Below are positions 1 to 6,219 of a stretch of DNA of 6,618 bases, piece after piece (the stretch's first letter is position 1; every line of letters starts with the position of its first letter). The notes beneath the pieces are model-generated. The model had not been told where the DNA came from, did no database searches, and saw only the letters and a list, made by a program, of their open reading frames with translations. Source of the stretch: Propionibacteriaceae bacterium. GTDB taxonomy: Bacteria; Actinomycetota; Actinomycetes; Propionibacteriales; Propionibacteriaceae. The stretch is from NCBI GenBank assembly GCA_031260385.1, contig JAIRKB010000062.1, positions 1 to 6,618 on the forward strand, in the 5' to 3' direction. Both the position numbers and the translations under genes were made by a program.

Positions 1-275
1 TGGTGCCGCAATCGGGGCAGTTGCCAGGCACCCTCTCCTCCGGTCAACGCCGCCGTCTGGCCTTGGCGACCGCTTTCGTACGGCCGCGCAAGATCCTCGT
101 CTTGGATGAGCCGGAGCAACGCCTCGACGTCGAAGGTGTTGACTGGCTGGCCCAGCGACTGAAAGCCGAGCGTGAGGACGGGTTAGCGATCATCATGGCC
201 AGCCACGAGCCATCGCTGGTCAAGACGGTGGCGACGCGGACGATTCGGATTGGCGGGGGTGTCGCCAATGGCTAA
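1..275 (+). CDS. ABC transporter ATP-binding protein, C-terminal part (5' end outside window)
   Basis: This is the nucleotide-binding subunit of an ABC transporter, which hydrolyses ATP to drive its membrane partner. The frame is open at the left edge, so the GTG at 3 is probably internal and the Walker A half is missing. About 90 residues are visible. They contain the ABC signature LSSGQ (about residues 11-15 of the visible part), Walker B ILVLDEP (about 31-37), a D-loop-like QRLD directly after it, and the switch histidine in ASHE (about 66-69). Nothing looks broken. The gene ends in TAA at 273-275, 8 nt past the likely ATG of the next gene, which implies translational coupling with the adjacent permease. 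The substrate cannot be read from this fragment. The ABC ATPase assignment is secure; export rather than import is inferred from the permease type and from the absence of a binding-protein gene in view. Confidence 0.93.
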   Translation, partial: VPQSGQLPGTLSSGQRRRLALATAFVRPRKILVLDEPEQRLDVEGVDWLAQRLKAEREDGLAIIMASHEPSLVKTVATRTIRIGGGVANG

Positions 276-2103
276 GAAACGATCACCGCAAGGCTATAAG
301 GCCAAGCCGACACCACCACCGGAGCCGAAGCCGAAGGCGGAACCGAAGCCCAAGCCCGAGAAGGCTAAGGTGACCCCGGTCGAAGAACCGGATCTGGAGA
401 CGGAAACTGAAGCCCCTGACTGGCCGCGCTGGGAACACTCCTTGAGCAGTGTTGAACCGGAACCGATCTGGGAAAGCGACCTCAAGCGGATGCTGCGGGA
501 TTGGCGGCGGGGACGGGCGACCAAGTCGATCATCAATGTCCTCATGGATGGCTATGTCACGATGTTTGCGATCGTCATCATCGTCGCGATGCTGTCGGCA
601 GCGGTGGTTCAGGCGCAAGGGTCGGCTCAGGAATGTGGCACTGACGCCTGTCATATCGGGCGGACCCTCCTGCCCTGGGTGGCGATGGGGGCCTCTTTTG
701 CCTTGACGGCGATGGCCTCGCGGATCTTTGGTCCGATTGTGGCCTCCGCAGCGGAAGGGTTCTGGTTGATGGACGCGCCGATTCGGCGGGGGCGTCTGCT
801 CTGGAAGCGCCTGATTGGCGTGGTGATTGCGGTCTTGCTGATCGCGGCGGGTATCGGTGGATTGCTGTCCGGTCTGACAGGCTATAGCCCCGACGAGGTT
901 TGGCGTTGGGCCTTGGCGATGGGGGCTGGTGCCGCCGGGCTGACCGCCCTAGCGGCCGCCGAACAGACCTGGGGACGGACCTGGCTGATCTCACTGCTGC
1001 AATGGCTCAGCGGGCTGATCGCCGTCGGCGTGCTCTTTGTCGTGGTCGCGGTGGCAGCGGGATGGTTCAAGTTGGACTTGTCCACCCTGCCGACCCACGA
1101 AGCGGTCTTGTGGGTGGCGATTGCCGGTGGGGTCCTGTTGATCCCGGGTATCGTCGTCGCCCTGGGTCGACTCGGTCAGATCCACCGGGCCCGTCTGGTT
1201 TCTGGCGGTACGTTGGTTGCTGGCATGCAGGGCGCCGCCTTCGCGATGGACTTTGCTTTGATGCGCGACATCCTGGTCGAACGTGATGCGATGCGGCGGG
1301 GCCATGTGCGGCCACAGCGCGGCAGTGGTTCGGGAGCGAACGCGCTGGTGTGGCGGGAGCTGCAGCGGCTGTGGCGTTATCCCAAGCGGGTTATCTTGCT
1401 CTTCGCTTCGGTGGTGGTTCCCTATGCCGTGAAAGCCCTCGGCTTCCACACCTTCTCGCCGTTTATCACCTCGTTGATCTTGTTAGTTGGGTTCGTACCA
1501 TTGCTCGGTTCGATGCGCGTCTTGTCGCGTACGAAAGGCTTGTCGCGGATGTTGCCGTTGTCGAACCCCCAGATTCGGCGGGCGACGGCGATGGTGCCAA
1601 TCATGTTTGCGGTGGTCTGGGCAACGATCTGTTCGCCGGCCTTTATTGATCCGACATCGGAGACCGATACCTTGGTGCAGGGATTTATTAAGGCGGCCTT
1701 AACGGCGGCGACCGGTCTGCTAGCGGCGATCCGCTGGGTGACCGCGAAGTCGGCCAACTATTCGGCGCCGATGATGCAAACCGGGTTCGGGGCGATGCCG
1801 CCTGGGCTGATCTTCAACCTATTCCGGGGGATCGACATTGTCGTGTTGATCAGTGGACCGCTGATGTTGGGTTGGTCGCTGTGGATCCCGGTGATCATCG
1901 CTGTGGTCGTGACTTTTGCCTTGTCAGGAGCGTTTTCGATGGAGGAGATGCAGGCTCAGCAAGAGGAAATGAAGAAGCAGCAGGCCAAGAATGGGCAAGG
2001 TGGCGGCGGTGGGCTGTTTGGGTCGCGACCGGCAGCACCGGCGCCGGTGACCAAGCAGAAGATCGCGCCGCCGAAAGGATATTCCAGCCCTCGCGTCCAA
2101 TAA
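268..2103 (+). CDS. 12-TM ABC-2-type permease-like membrane protein (probably DUF6297-like)
   Basis: This is a 611-residue integral membrane protein, most likely the membrane partner of the ABC ATPase encoded just upstream. I chose ATG 268, which overlaps the ATPase stop by 8 nt and follows a G-rich stretch (GGCGGGGGT, 252-260). GTG 259 or TTG 250 are in-frame alternatives. Residues 2-55 are a Lys/Pro/Glu-rich soluble tail. About 12 hydrophobic segments follow, near 95-114, 133-154, 180-200, 213-231, 246-265, 279-300, 374-391, 399-415, 440-456, 472-489, 521-535 and 537-555. They form two groups of six. Each group is preceded by an amphipathic Trp/Arg-rich helix (about 68-85 and 361-373), and each has an 'AP/NP-I-RR' motif after its second segment (APIRR near 170; NPQIRR near 433-438). 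The C-terminal 50 residues are Gln/Lys-rich, then a five-glycine run and a Pro/Ala tail. The DUF6297 label is from memory and tentative; the substrate is unknown. Confidence 0.75.
   Translation: MAKKRSPQGYKAKPTPPPEPKPKAEPKPKPEKAKVTPVEEPDLETETEAPDWPRWEHSLSSVEPEPIWESDLKRMLRDWRRGRATKSIINVLMDGYVTMFAIVIIVAMLSAAVVQAQGSAQECGTDACHIGRTLLPWVAMGASFALTAMASRIFGPIVASAAEGFWLMDAPIRRGRLLWKRLIGVVIAVLLIAAGIGGLLSGLTGYSPDEVWRWALAMGAGAAGLTALAAAEQTWGRTWLISLLQWLSGLIAVGVLFVVVAVAAGWFKLDLSTLPTHEAVLWVAIAGGVLLIPGIVVALGRLGQIHRARLVSGGTLVAGMQGAAFAMDFALMRDILVERDAMRRGHVRPQRGSGSGANALVWRELQRLWRYPKRVILLFASVVVPYAVKALGFHTFSPFITSLILLVGFVPLLGSMRVLSRTKGLSRMLPLSNPQIRRATAMVPIMFAVVWATICSPAFIDPTSETDTLVQGFIKAALTAATGLLAAIRWVTAKSANYSAPMMQTGFGAMPPGLIFNLFRGIDIVVLISGPLMLGWSLWIPVIIAVVVTFALSGAFSMEEMQAQQEEMKKQQAKNGQGGGGGLFGSRPAAPAPVTKQKIAPPKGYSSPRVQ
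307..363 (+). repeat. Low-complexity Pro-Lys/Glu-Pro coding repeat in the permease N-terminus
   Basis: The DNA repeats CCGAAGCC-like units and encodes alternating X-Pro dipeptides with EPKPK twice (around residues 19-34 of the permease). It lies in the predicted cytoplasmic tail before the first membrane segment. Such charged X-Pro stretches are usually extended and flexible. The length could vary between strains because the units are near-identical. Confidence 0.6.
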
Positions 2104-2108
2104 ATATT

Positions 2109-2128
2109 TCATGAAGATATCTTCGTGA
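2109..2128. promoter_or_regulatory. 20-bp palindrome between the permease gene and purL
   Basis: The 12-bp core GAAGATATCTTC (2113-2124) is a perfect palindrome. It extends to TCAT...GTGA on either side with a single mismatch pair (T2112/G2125), which would be a G-U pair in RNA. As RNA it could form an 8-bp stem with a 4-nt AUAU loop. It lies 5 bp after the permease stop and is centred about 52 bp upstream of the predicted purL transcription start. It could therefore be a protein-binding site for purL control or an RNA hairpin ending the upstream transcript. No T-tract follows on the plus strand, so a classical intrinsic terminator is not supported. Confidence 0.4.
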
Positions 2129-2158
2129 TACCGCTTCCGCCCGTACTGTACCTCCGGT

Positions 2159-2171
2159 TAAAATGGAGTGA
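2159..2171 (+). promoter_or_regulatory. Candidate -10 box and leaderless start for purL
   Basis: TAAAAT at 2159-2164 fits the TANNNT -10 pattern of actinobacterial promoters. Its last base is separated by 6 nt from the A of ATG 2171, so transcription would begin at or next to the start codon. The -35 region (near 2135-2140, TTCCGC) is weak. The only purine-rich stretch, GGAG at 2165-2168, is too close to ATG 2171 to act as a ribosome-binding site. An in-frame TAA at 2159-2161 rules out any start further upstream. Confidence 0.45.
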
Positions 2172-4420
2172 TGGTAGATAGTGTGCTGGCTGCGGAGCGT
2201 ACTCCCGAAATAGAACAACCTTGGGCCGAATTGGGCCTAAAACACGATGAATACTTGCAAATCCGCCGGATCCTTGGGCGGCGCCCGACTGGGTGTGAGT
2301 TGGCGATGTATTCGGTGATGTGGAGCGAACACTGTTCGTACAAATCTTCAAAGACCCATCTGAAACGGTTCACCGACCTGCCGGCGGAGACCGTTCGCGG
2401 GCCGTTGCTAGCGGGGATGGGGGATCAAGCCGGGGTGGTGGACATCGGCGATGGTTGGGCGGTGACCTTCAAGGTCGAATCCCATAACCACCCTAGTTAT
2501 GTGGAGCCCTACCAGGGCGCGGCGACCGGGGTCGGCGGGATTGTGCGTGACATCCTGGCGATGGGTGCCCGGCCGATCGCGGTGATGGATTCGCTGCGCT
2601 TCGGGGCGCTGAATGCGCCGGATACTGCGCGGGTGATGCCGGGGGTGGTCGGTGGCGTGGCTGGCTATGGCAACTGCCTCGGGCTGCCGAATATCGGCGG
2701 CGAGGTGGTTTTCCACTCCAGTTATTCCGGGAATCCGCTGGTCAATGCGCTATGTGTTGGGGTCTTGCGTCATGAGGACTTGAAATCAGCGGCAGCGACC
2801 GGGCCGGGGAATAAGGTGATCTTGTATGGGGCGGCAACCGGTGGGGACGGCATTGGCGGGGCTTCGGTCCTGGCGTCTGAGACCTTTAACGGTTCGGAGC
2901 CCACGAAGCGGCCTAGTGTTCAGGTGGGGGATCCTTTTCTGGAGAAACTGCTAATCGAGTGCACCTTGGAACTGTTCGCGGCCGATGTGATCCTCGCGAT
3001 CCAGGATTTCGGGGCGGCGGGGCTGTCCTGCGCCACCTCCGAGCTAGCCGCCTCCGGGTCGAGTGGGATGTACGTCAACCTCGATGCGGTGGTCTTGAGG
3101 GATTCCACCCTGGCGCCAGAGGAGATCCTGATGAGTGAATCTCAGGAGCGGATGATGGCGGTGGTGGCGCCAGAAGACGTCGACCAGTTCCTGGCGATCT
3201 GTGCGAAATGGGATGTCGGGGCGGCGGTGGTCGGTGAGGTGATCGAGGGCGATCGGCTCTTGATTGACTGGCAAGGCGAGCGGGTAGTTGATGTTGATCC
3301 AAAGACCGTCGCTGACCAGAGCCCGACCTATCATCGTCCCGTGACTAGGCCGAGTTGGACCGATTGGGTGCAAGCCGACGGGGCGGCCAAACTGCCGCGT
3401 CCCGTTGGCGGCAGCGAGATTGCCCAACAACTGATCGCCATCGCCACCTCGGAACATGTCTCGGATCGTAGTTGGGTGACCAACCAATACGACCGCTTTG
3501 TGCGCGGTAACTCGGCGTTTGCTCAGCCGGAGAATGCCGGGATGGTGCGCATTGACGAGACAACCGGCTTGGGGATCGCCCTAGCGGTCGACTGCAACGC
3601 CCGTTTCACCTATCTTGACCCCTATCGCGGTGCCCAAGTCTCGCTCGCCGAGGCCTACCGGAATGTCTGCGTGACGGGGGCGGAGCCAGTGGCGATCACC
3701 GACTGTCTGAACTTCGGTTCGCCGGAGGACCCCGAAATCATGTGGCAGTTCGTTGAGACTATCAACGGTCTCGTGGCGGGTTGTAAGGAGCTGGGCACCC
3801 CGGTGACCGGCGGTAATGTCTCCTTCTACAACACCACTGGTGAGCTGGCGATCCTGCCGACCCCGCTGGTCGGGATGCTGGGGGTGATCGATGACGTCGC
3901 CGATCGGATTCCGCATGGGTTCAACTCGGGTGGTGATTTGATTTACTTGCTGGGTGCGACTGGCGAGGAGTTGGATGGTTCGATCTGGGCCGAGGTTGTG
4001 CATTCTCATCTTGGGGGCCGCCCGCCCGTTGTTGACTTTGATCATCATCGTGACTTGAACGACTTCTTCCAGGCGGCCTCGAAGACTCGCCTGCTGGCCT
4101 CGGCCCATGACCTAGCTGATGGTGGCCTCGGCATGGCCCTACTCGAAGCCTGCTTCCGCAAACAGTTGGGGGCGGAGATCACCTTGCCGGGTGATGTCTT
4201 CATGGCTTTGTTTTCGGAGTCGACCGGCCGGGTGTTGGTCAGTTGTTCCGCTGAACAGGCGCCCGCTTTGGAAGCCTTAGCCCGGGTGTACGAGCTGCCA
4301 CTCACCCACCTCGGCAAGGTCCTAGACGACCCCCACCTCTTCGTCACCGACCAGTTCAGCCTAGACCTCTCCCCCCTCCACCTAGCCTGGCGCTCCACCA
4401 TCCCCGAAGCCATGAGCTAA
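2171..4420 (+). CDS. purL: Phosphoribosylformylglycinamidine synthase subunit PurL
   Basis: PurL catalyses the ATP-dependent amidation of formylglycinamide ribonucleotide (FGAR) to FGAM, the fourth step of purine synthesis. In this short form (749 residues; relatives about 740-770) it works in the cytoplasm with PurS and PurQ, the latter supplying ammonia from glutamine; neither is in this window. Visible signatures are SEHCSYKSSK (52-61, including the conserved catalytic-type His54), ESHNHPS (103-109), GNCLGLPNIGGE (about 167-178), QDFGAAGLSCATSELA (278-293) and SESQERM (322-328). In the second half are PYRGA (484-488), VTGGNVSFYN (545-554), AHDLADGGL (645-653) and ESTGRVLVSC (683-692). Both AIRS-like halves are present and intact. 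The start is ATG 2171. GTG 2168 and GTG 2183 are alternatives; GTG 2183 lies 14 nt after GGAG at 2165-2168. The last ~39 codons switch strongly to C-ending codons, unlike the rest of the gene. The gene appears to be transcribed on its own. Confidence 0.97.
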   Translation: MVDSVLAAERTPEIEQPWAELGLKHDEYLQIRRILGRRPTGCELAMYSVMWSEHCSYKSSKTHLKRFTDLPAETVRGPLLAGMGDQAGVVDIGDGWAVTFKVESHNHPSYVEPYQGAATGVGGIVRDILAMGARPIAVMDSLRFGALNAPDTARVMPGVVGGVAGYGNCLGLPNIGGEVVFHSSYSGNPLVNALCVGVLRHEDLKSAAATGPGNKVILYGAATGGDGIGGASVLASETFNGSEPTKRPSVQVGDPFLEKLLIECTLELFAADVILAIQDFGAAGLSCATSELAASGSSGMYVNLDAVVLRDSTLAPEEILMSESQERMMAVVAPEDVDQFLAICAKWDVGAAVVGEVIEGDRLLIDWQGERVVDVDPKTVADQSPTYHRPVTRPSWTDWVQADGAAKLPRPVGGSEIAQQLIAIATSEHVSDRSWVTNQYDRFVRGNSAFAQPENAGMVRIDETTGLGIALAVDCNARFTYLDPYRGAQVSLAEAYRNVCVTGAEPVAITDCLNFGSPEDPEIMWQFVETINGLVAGCKELGTPVTGGNVSFYNTTGELAILPTPLVGMLGVIDDVADRIPHGFNSGGDLIYLLGATGEELDGSIWAEVVHSHLGGRPPVVDFDHHRDLNDFFQAASKTRLLASAHDLADGGLGMALLEACFRKQLGAEITLPGDVFMALFSESTGRVLVSCSAEQAPALEALARVYELPLTHLGKVLDDPHLFVTDQFSLDLSPLHLAWRSTIPEAMS

Positions 4421-4441
4421 AGGCAACCACAGCGCCCAAAT

Positions 4442-4480
4442 CGTGTAAATGGAAGAGTTCAAGCCGTGTAAGTGGTAGAG
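4442..4480. repeat. Pair of 16-bp direct repeats upstream of the antitoxin gene
   Basis: CGTGTAAATGGAAGAG (4442-4457) and CGTGTAAGTGGTAGAG (4465-4480) match at 14 of 16 positions with a 23-bp period, about two helical turns. A third TGTA occurs at 4519-4522. The layout suits tandem binding of a dimeric DNA-binding protein. RHH antitoxins usually autorepress through such arrays, so self-regulation by the following gene is the simplest reading, though unproven. Confidence 0.45.
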
Positions 4481-4487
4481 GACCACT
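4471..4487. promoter_or_regulatory. Inverted repeat AGTGGT-N5-ACCACT, possible operator
   Basis: A perfect 6-bp inverted repeat (AGTGGT 4471-4476, ACCACT 4482-4487) overlaps the second direct repeat upstream of the antitoxin gene. It could be part of an operator or a small hairpin in the leader RNA. A possible promoter follows (TGGCAA 4496-4501, 17 bp, TGTATT 4519-4524), but its match to consensus is poor. Confidence 0.35.
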
Positions 4488-4530
4488 GCGAGGGATGGCA
4501 AACTGGCGGACATGCGGTTGTATTTGTTAG

Positions 4531-4538
4531 TAGGAGGT
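4531..4538 (+). promoter_or_regulatory. Strong ribosome-binding site of the antitoxin gene
   Basis: TAGGAGGT contains a full AGGAGG core ending 5 nt before ATG 4543. It is the strongest Shine-Dalgarno match on the plus strand of this window. It fixes the antitoxin start and suggests efficient translation, as expected for an antitoxin made in excess of its toxin. Confidence 0.8.
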
Positions 4539-4542
4539 AGCG

Positions 4543-4788
4543 ATGGATACTGTTCAGCTAGCAACGAGGGTCGAGAAGTTGCAGGATCGCATGTTCCGCG
4601 AGACAACGCGGCAACTCGGTACGACGCCCGCTGACGCGATGCGAGTCTTTATCGCCGCGTTCAACCAGCACCGAGGTTTCCCATTTGAGGTGAGACTGGG
4701 GGCGGCAATCGAGCCGTTCCGGACTGAGGAAGAAGCCCTAGATTTTGTCGACCGACAGGCGATGGAGACGCTAGATGAAGCGTGGTGA
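4543..4788 (+). CDS. RelB/DinJ-type ribbon-helix-helix antitoxin
   Basis: This is an 81-residue protein resembling RelB/DinJ-family antitoxins, which dimerise through an N-terminal ribbon-helix-helix to bind their own operator and neutralise a toxin with their C-terminal part. An N-terminal strand (TVQLATRVE) is followed by a helix (about 11-25), the turn LGTTPADAMR (25-34), and the second helix ending in the hallmark G-[FL]-P-F segment (RGFPFEVR, 44-51). An acidic tail (EEEALDF...) completes it. The length is normal and nothing is broken. The start is fixed by the AGGAGGT site. The 3' end overlaps the following toxin-like frame by 14 nt, a typical toxin-antitoxin arrangement. That partner looks internally deleted, so this gene is probably now an orphan. 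The family call is from motif recognition; the partner type is inferred from the neighbour. Confidence 0.8.
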   Translation: MDTVQLATRVEKLQDRMFRETTRQLGTTPADAMRVFIAAFNQHRGFPFEVRLGAAIEPFRTEEEALDFVDRQAMETLDEAW

Positions 4789-4888
4789 GGTCTGGACAGT
4801 AAGGGATGATGTAGCCCGAGTCTCCCGCAGTCTGGCTCGCGTACTGGCGATCACGCCTAGCGACATAAGCGAAGCCTCGGCAGCATGA
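4775..4888 (+). pseudogene. Remnant of a MazF/PemK-type toxin gene with internal deletion
   Basis: ATG 4775 lies inside the antitoxin gene (14-nt overlap) with GGAG (4764-4767) 7 nt ahead. It opens a 37-codon frame ending in TGA at 4886-4888. The first nine residues, MKRGEVWTV, are the typical MazF/PemK N-terminus (normally followed by the RP-[AV]-[LVI]-[IV] strand). The next stretch, RDDVARVSRSLARVLAI, resembles the C-terminal helix of the same family, which often reads like 'DDxxARxxRALxxFLG'. The central ~70-80 residues, with the RNA-cleaving site, are absent. A complete MazF is about 105-120 residues. I infer an in-frame internal deletion, so the toxin should be inactive. A short peptide could still be made, because the start, ribosome-binding site and stop survive. 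The alternative is an unrelated small ORF, less likely given position and both end matches. Confidence 0.65.
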
Positions 4889-4910
4889 GTGGACTCACTA
4901 CTTGAGGCTT
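4872..4910. terminator. Inverted repeat between convergent genes, possible terminator
   Basis: AAGCCTC (4872-4878) and GAGGCTT (4904-4910) form a perfect 7-bp inverted repeat. The 25-nt loop can itself fold (TGAG-TGGA-CTCA, 4886-4897). It lies between the plus-strand toxin-antitoxin locus and the minus-strand transporter gene, where a two-way terminator would be expected. No T-rich tract follows immediately on either strand, so the call is weak. The left arm lies within the toxin remnant's reading frame. Confidence 0.3.
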
Positions 4911-4934
4911 GCGTCACCGTCGGTTTTGGTCTAA

Positions 4935-6173
4935 CTAGTCGTCGAGGCTGTCGAGGATTTCGGTGGTGGAGGTGGTGGTGGGTTCTTCTTCGCCGTGGCG
5001 GACGAAGACTAGGGCGGCGAGGGCTGCAGCGAAGGCGAGGCTAGCGAAGATGAACAAGGGGGAGTAGCTACCGGCTAGGTCGGCGACGACGCCGAATAGG
5101 GGTGGTGCGACGATTTGGGCGCCGAAGGAGAAGAAGTAGTAGTAGCCGACGTAGGTGCCGATCTTTTCCTCCCCTGCCAGGCGTACGACCATCGGCAGGG
5201 AGTTGATGTTGACGCAAGCCCAGAAGATGCCGCCCCCGGCGAGGCAAGCGATGGTCATTGGTACGGAGGTCGCCATGGTCAGCGGAATGAAAAGGACAAT
5301 GATCCCGACTAGGCCGACCATGATCGTACGACGCCGTCCGAACTTAGCGCCGATAAAGCCCGCTGGCACGGCGAAAGCCAGGAAGGTCAGAGAGAAGACG
5401 GCGAGCATCATGGCGGCGTTACCCGCTTCGACACCGAGCGAGTTGACGGCGAAGAGAGTGAAGAAGGTTTCGATGGCGTTGTAGCCAACAAACCAGAAGA
5501 AGATCGCGAACAGTAGCAAGATCAGAGACTTGCGTTCCGGGGCGGTTAGTTTGACCTTGACTTTTTCGTCGGCGGCGTCCGGTTCGTACGCCACCCCGGG
5601 TTCGCGAATGAAGATAACCAGGACCGCCAAGGCGCCGATCATAATGATCGCAGCAGTCAGGAAGGGCAGCGGGTAGCCACCGACTTTCAGCAGGAGCCCA
5701 CCAGCGCCAAAGGCGATCAGCGAGCCGACGCCGCCCATCAGGTTGACGATGCCATTGGCTTGGCTGCGCAGCGGTCCCGGGGTGATGTCCGGCATCAGGG
5801 AGACCACCGGCGAGCGCCAGGTGGACATCACGAAGGTGAAGATGATCAGCACCCCCATCAGCGACCAAAGACTGTTCATATGCGGGATCAAGATGAAAGC
5901 GAGCGCACAGATCGGAATGCCCACCATGATGTAGGGCATGCGCCGCCCGAAGCGTGTCCGGGTCTTGTCCGACCAGCGCCCGAACAGGGGCTGGAAGATC
6001 AGGCCAAAGATATTGTCGATCACCATGATGAACCCGATGAGGGTCGCCGAGGCCACCAAGTCCGCTAAAAGTAGGGGCACAAAAGCGTTGTAAATACTCC
6101 AAGCCAATGACGAGGCAAAGAAGCCGAAGGATAACAACAGAGTGGTCTTAACATTCAGCTTGTCCTCAGACAT
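4935..6173 (-). CDS. MFS transporter, SLC45/sugar:proton symporter type
   Basis: This is a 412-residue inner-membrane transporter with 12 predicted helices (near 9-35, 43-63, 80-99, 103-121, 140-163, 168-189, 215-236, 250-275, 283-303, 306-325, 339-361 and 370-391). The loop after helix 2 carries the MFS motif A variant GRWSDKTRTRFGRRMPYI (65-82). Its 'SD-[KR]-TRTR-[FW]-GRR-[RM]-P' form is typical of SLC45-like and glycoside-type symporters. The second half has a matching GAKFGRRR (275-282). Asp/Arg residues in and near helix 4 (WRSPVVSLMPDITP, 119-132) and the central acidic loop (197-210) also fit. The likely role is proton-coupled uptake of a saccharide such as sucrose or maltose; the substrate is not determined. 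No sugar-degrading gene is adjacent. The start is fixed by AGGAGG (complement of 6181-6186) 7 nt upstream of the ATG. The last ~39 codons are unusually C-ending. Confidence 0.88.
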   Translation of the reverse strand: MSEDKLNVKTTLLLSFGFFASSLAWSIYNAFVPLLLADLVASATLIGFIMVIDNIFGLIFQPLFGRWSDKTRTRFGRRMPYIMVGIPICALAFILIPHMNSLWSLMGVLIIFTFVMSTWRSPVVSLMPDITPGPLRSQANGIVNLMGGVGSLIAFGAGGLLLKVGGYPLPFLTAAIIMIGALAVLVIFIREPGVAYEPDAADEKVKVKLTAPERKSLILLLFAIFFWFVGYNAIETFFTLFAVNSLGVEAGNAAMMLAVFSLTFLAFAVPAGFIGAKFGRRRTIMVGLVGIIVLFIPLTMATSVPMTIACLAGGGIFWACVNINSLPMVVRLAGEEKIGTYVGYYYFFSFGAQIVAPPLFGVVADLAGSYSPLFIFASLAFAAALAALVFVRHGEEEPTTTSTTEILDSLDD

Positions 6174-6202
6174 AGCAACGCCTCCTTAGCGATGCCCAGG
6201 GG

Positions 6203-6216
6203 GGTACGATCGCACC
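6203..6216. promoter_or_regulatory. Near-palindrome at the transporter transcription start, possible operator
   Basis: GGTACGATCGCACC is palindromic at 12 of 14 positions around a central CGATCG. It coincides with the predicted start point of the minus-strand transporter promoter. A palindrome with a central CG at +1 is the kind of site used by LacI-type sugar repressors, so a carbohydrate-responsive repressor is conceivable. No regulator gene is in view. Confidence 0.3.
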
Positions 6217-6219
6217 TTC

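Noticed and set aside
250..267. Upstream TTG (250) or GTG (259) as start of the permease
   Set aside because: ATG 268 gives the usual short overlap with the ATPase stop and begins with a plausible MAKK terminus; the extension adds only six residues with no family support.
991..1449. 152-residue minus-strand open frame inside the permease gene
   Set aside because: It lies wholly antisense to a well-supported membrane protein gene, its product is His/Arg/Gln-rich without any recognisable motif, and such frames are common in high-GC coding DNA.
2109..2128. Intrinsic terminator after the permease gene
   Set aside because: A stem can form, but the stem is AT-rich at the loop and is followed by ACCGC rather than a T-tract.
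4045..4606. Two minus-strand open frames spanning the purL 3' end and the upstream region of the antitoxin (4045-4413 and 4382-4606)
   Set aside because: No ribosome-binding site or family motif is seen, and they overlap the purL coding region or the repeat array.
4421..4934. Insertion sequence or integron cassette carrying the toxin-antitoxin genes
   Set aside because: No transposase, terminal inverted repeats, target duplication or recombination site could be recognised at either edge.
5419..6102. 227-residue minus-strand open frame in another phase within the transporter gene
   Set aside because: It is a phase-shifted reading of the same strand as the clear 12-TM transporter, and its product is Arg/His/Pro-rich with no membrane segments or motifs.
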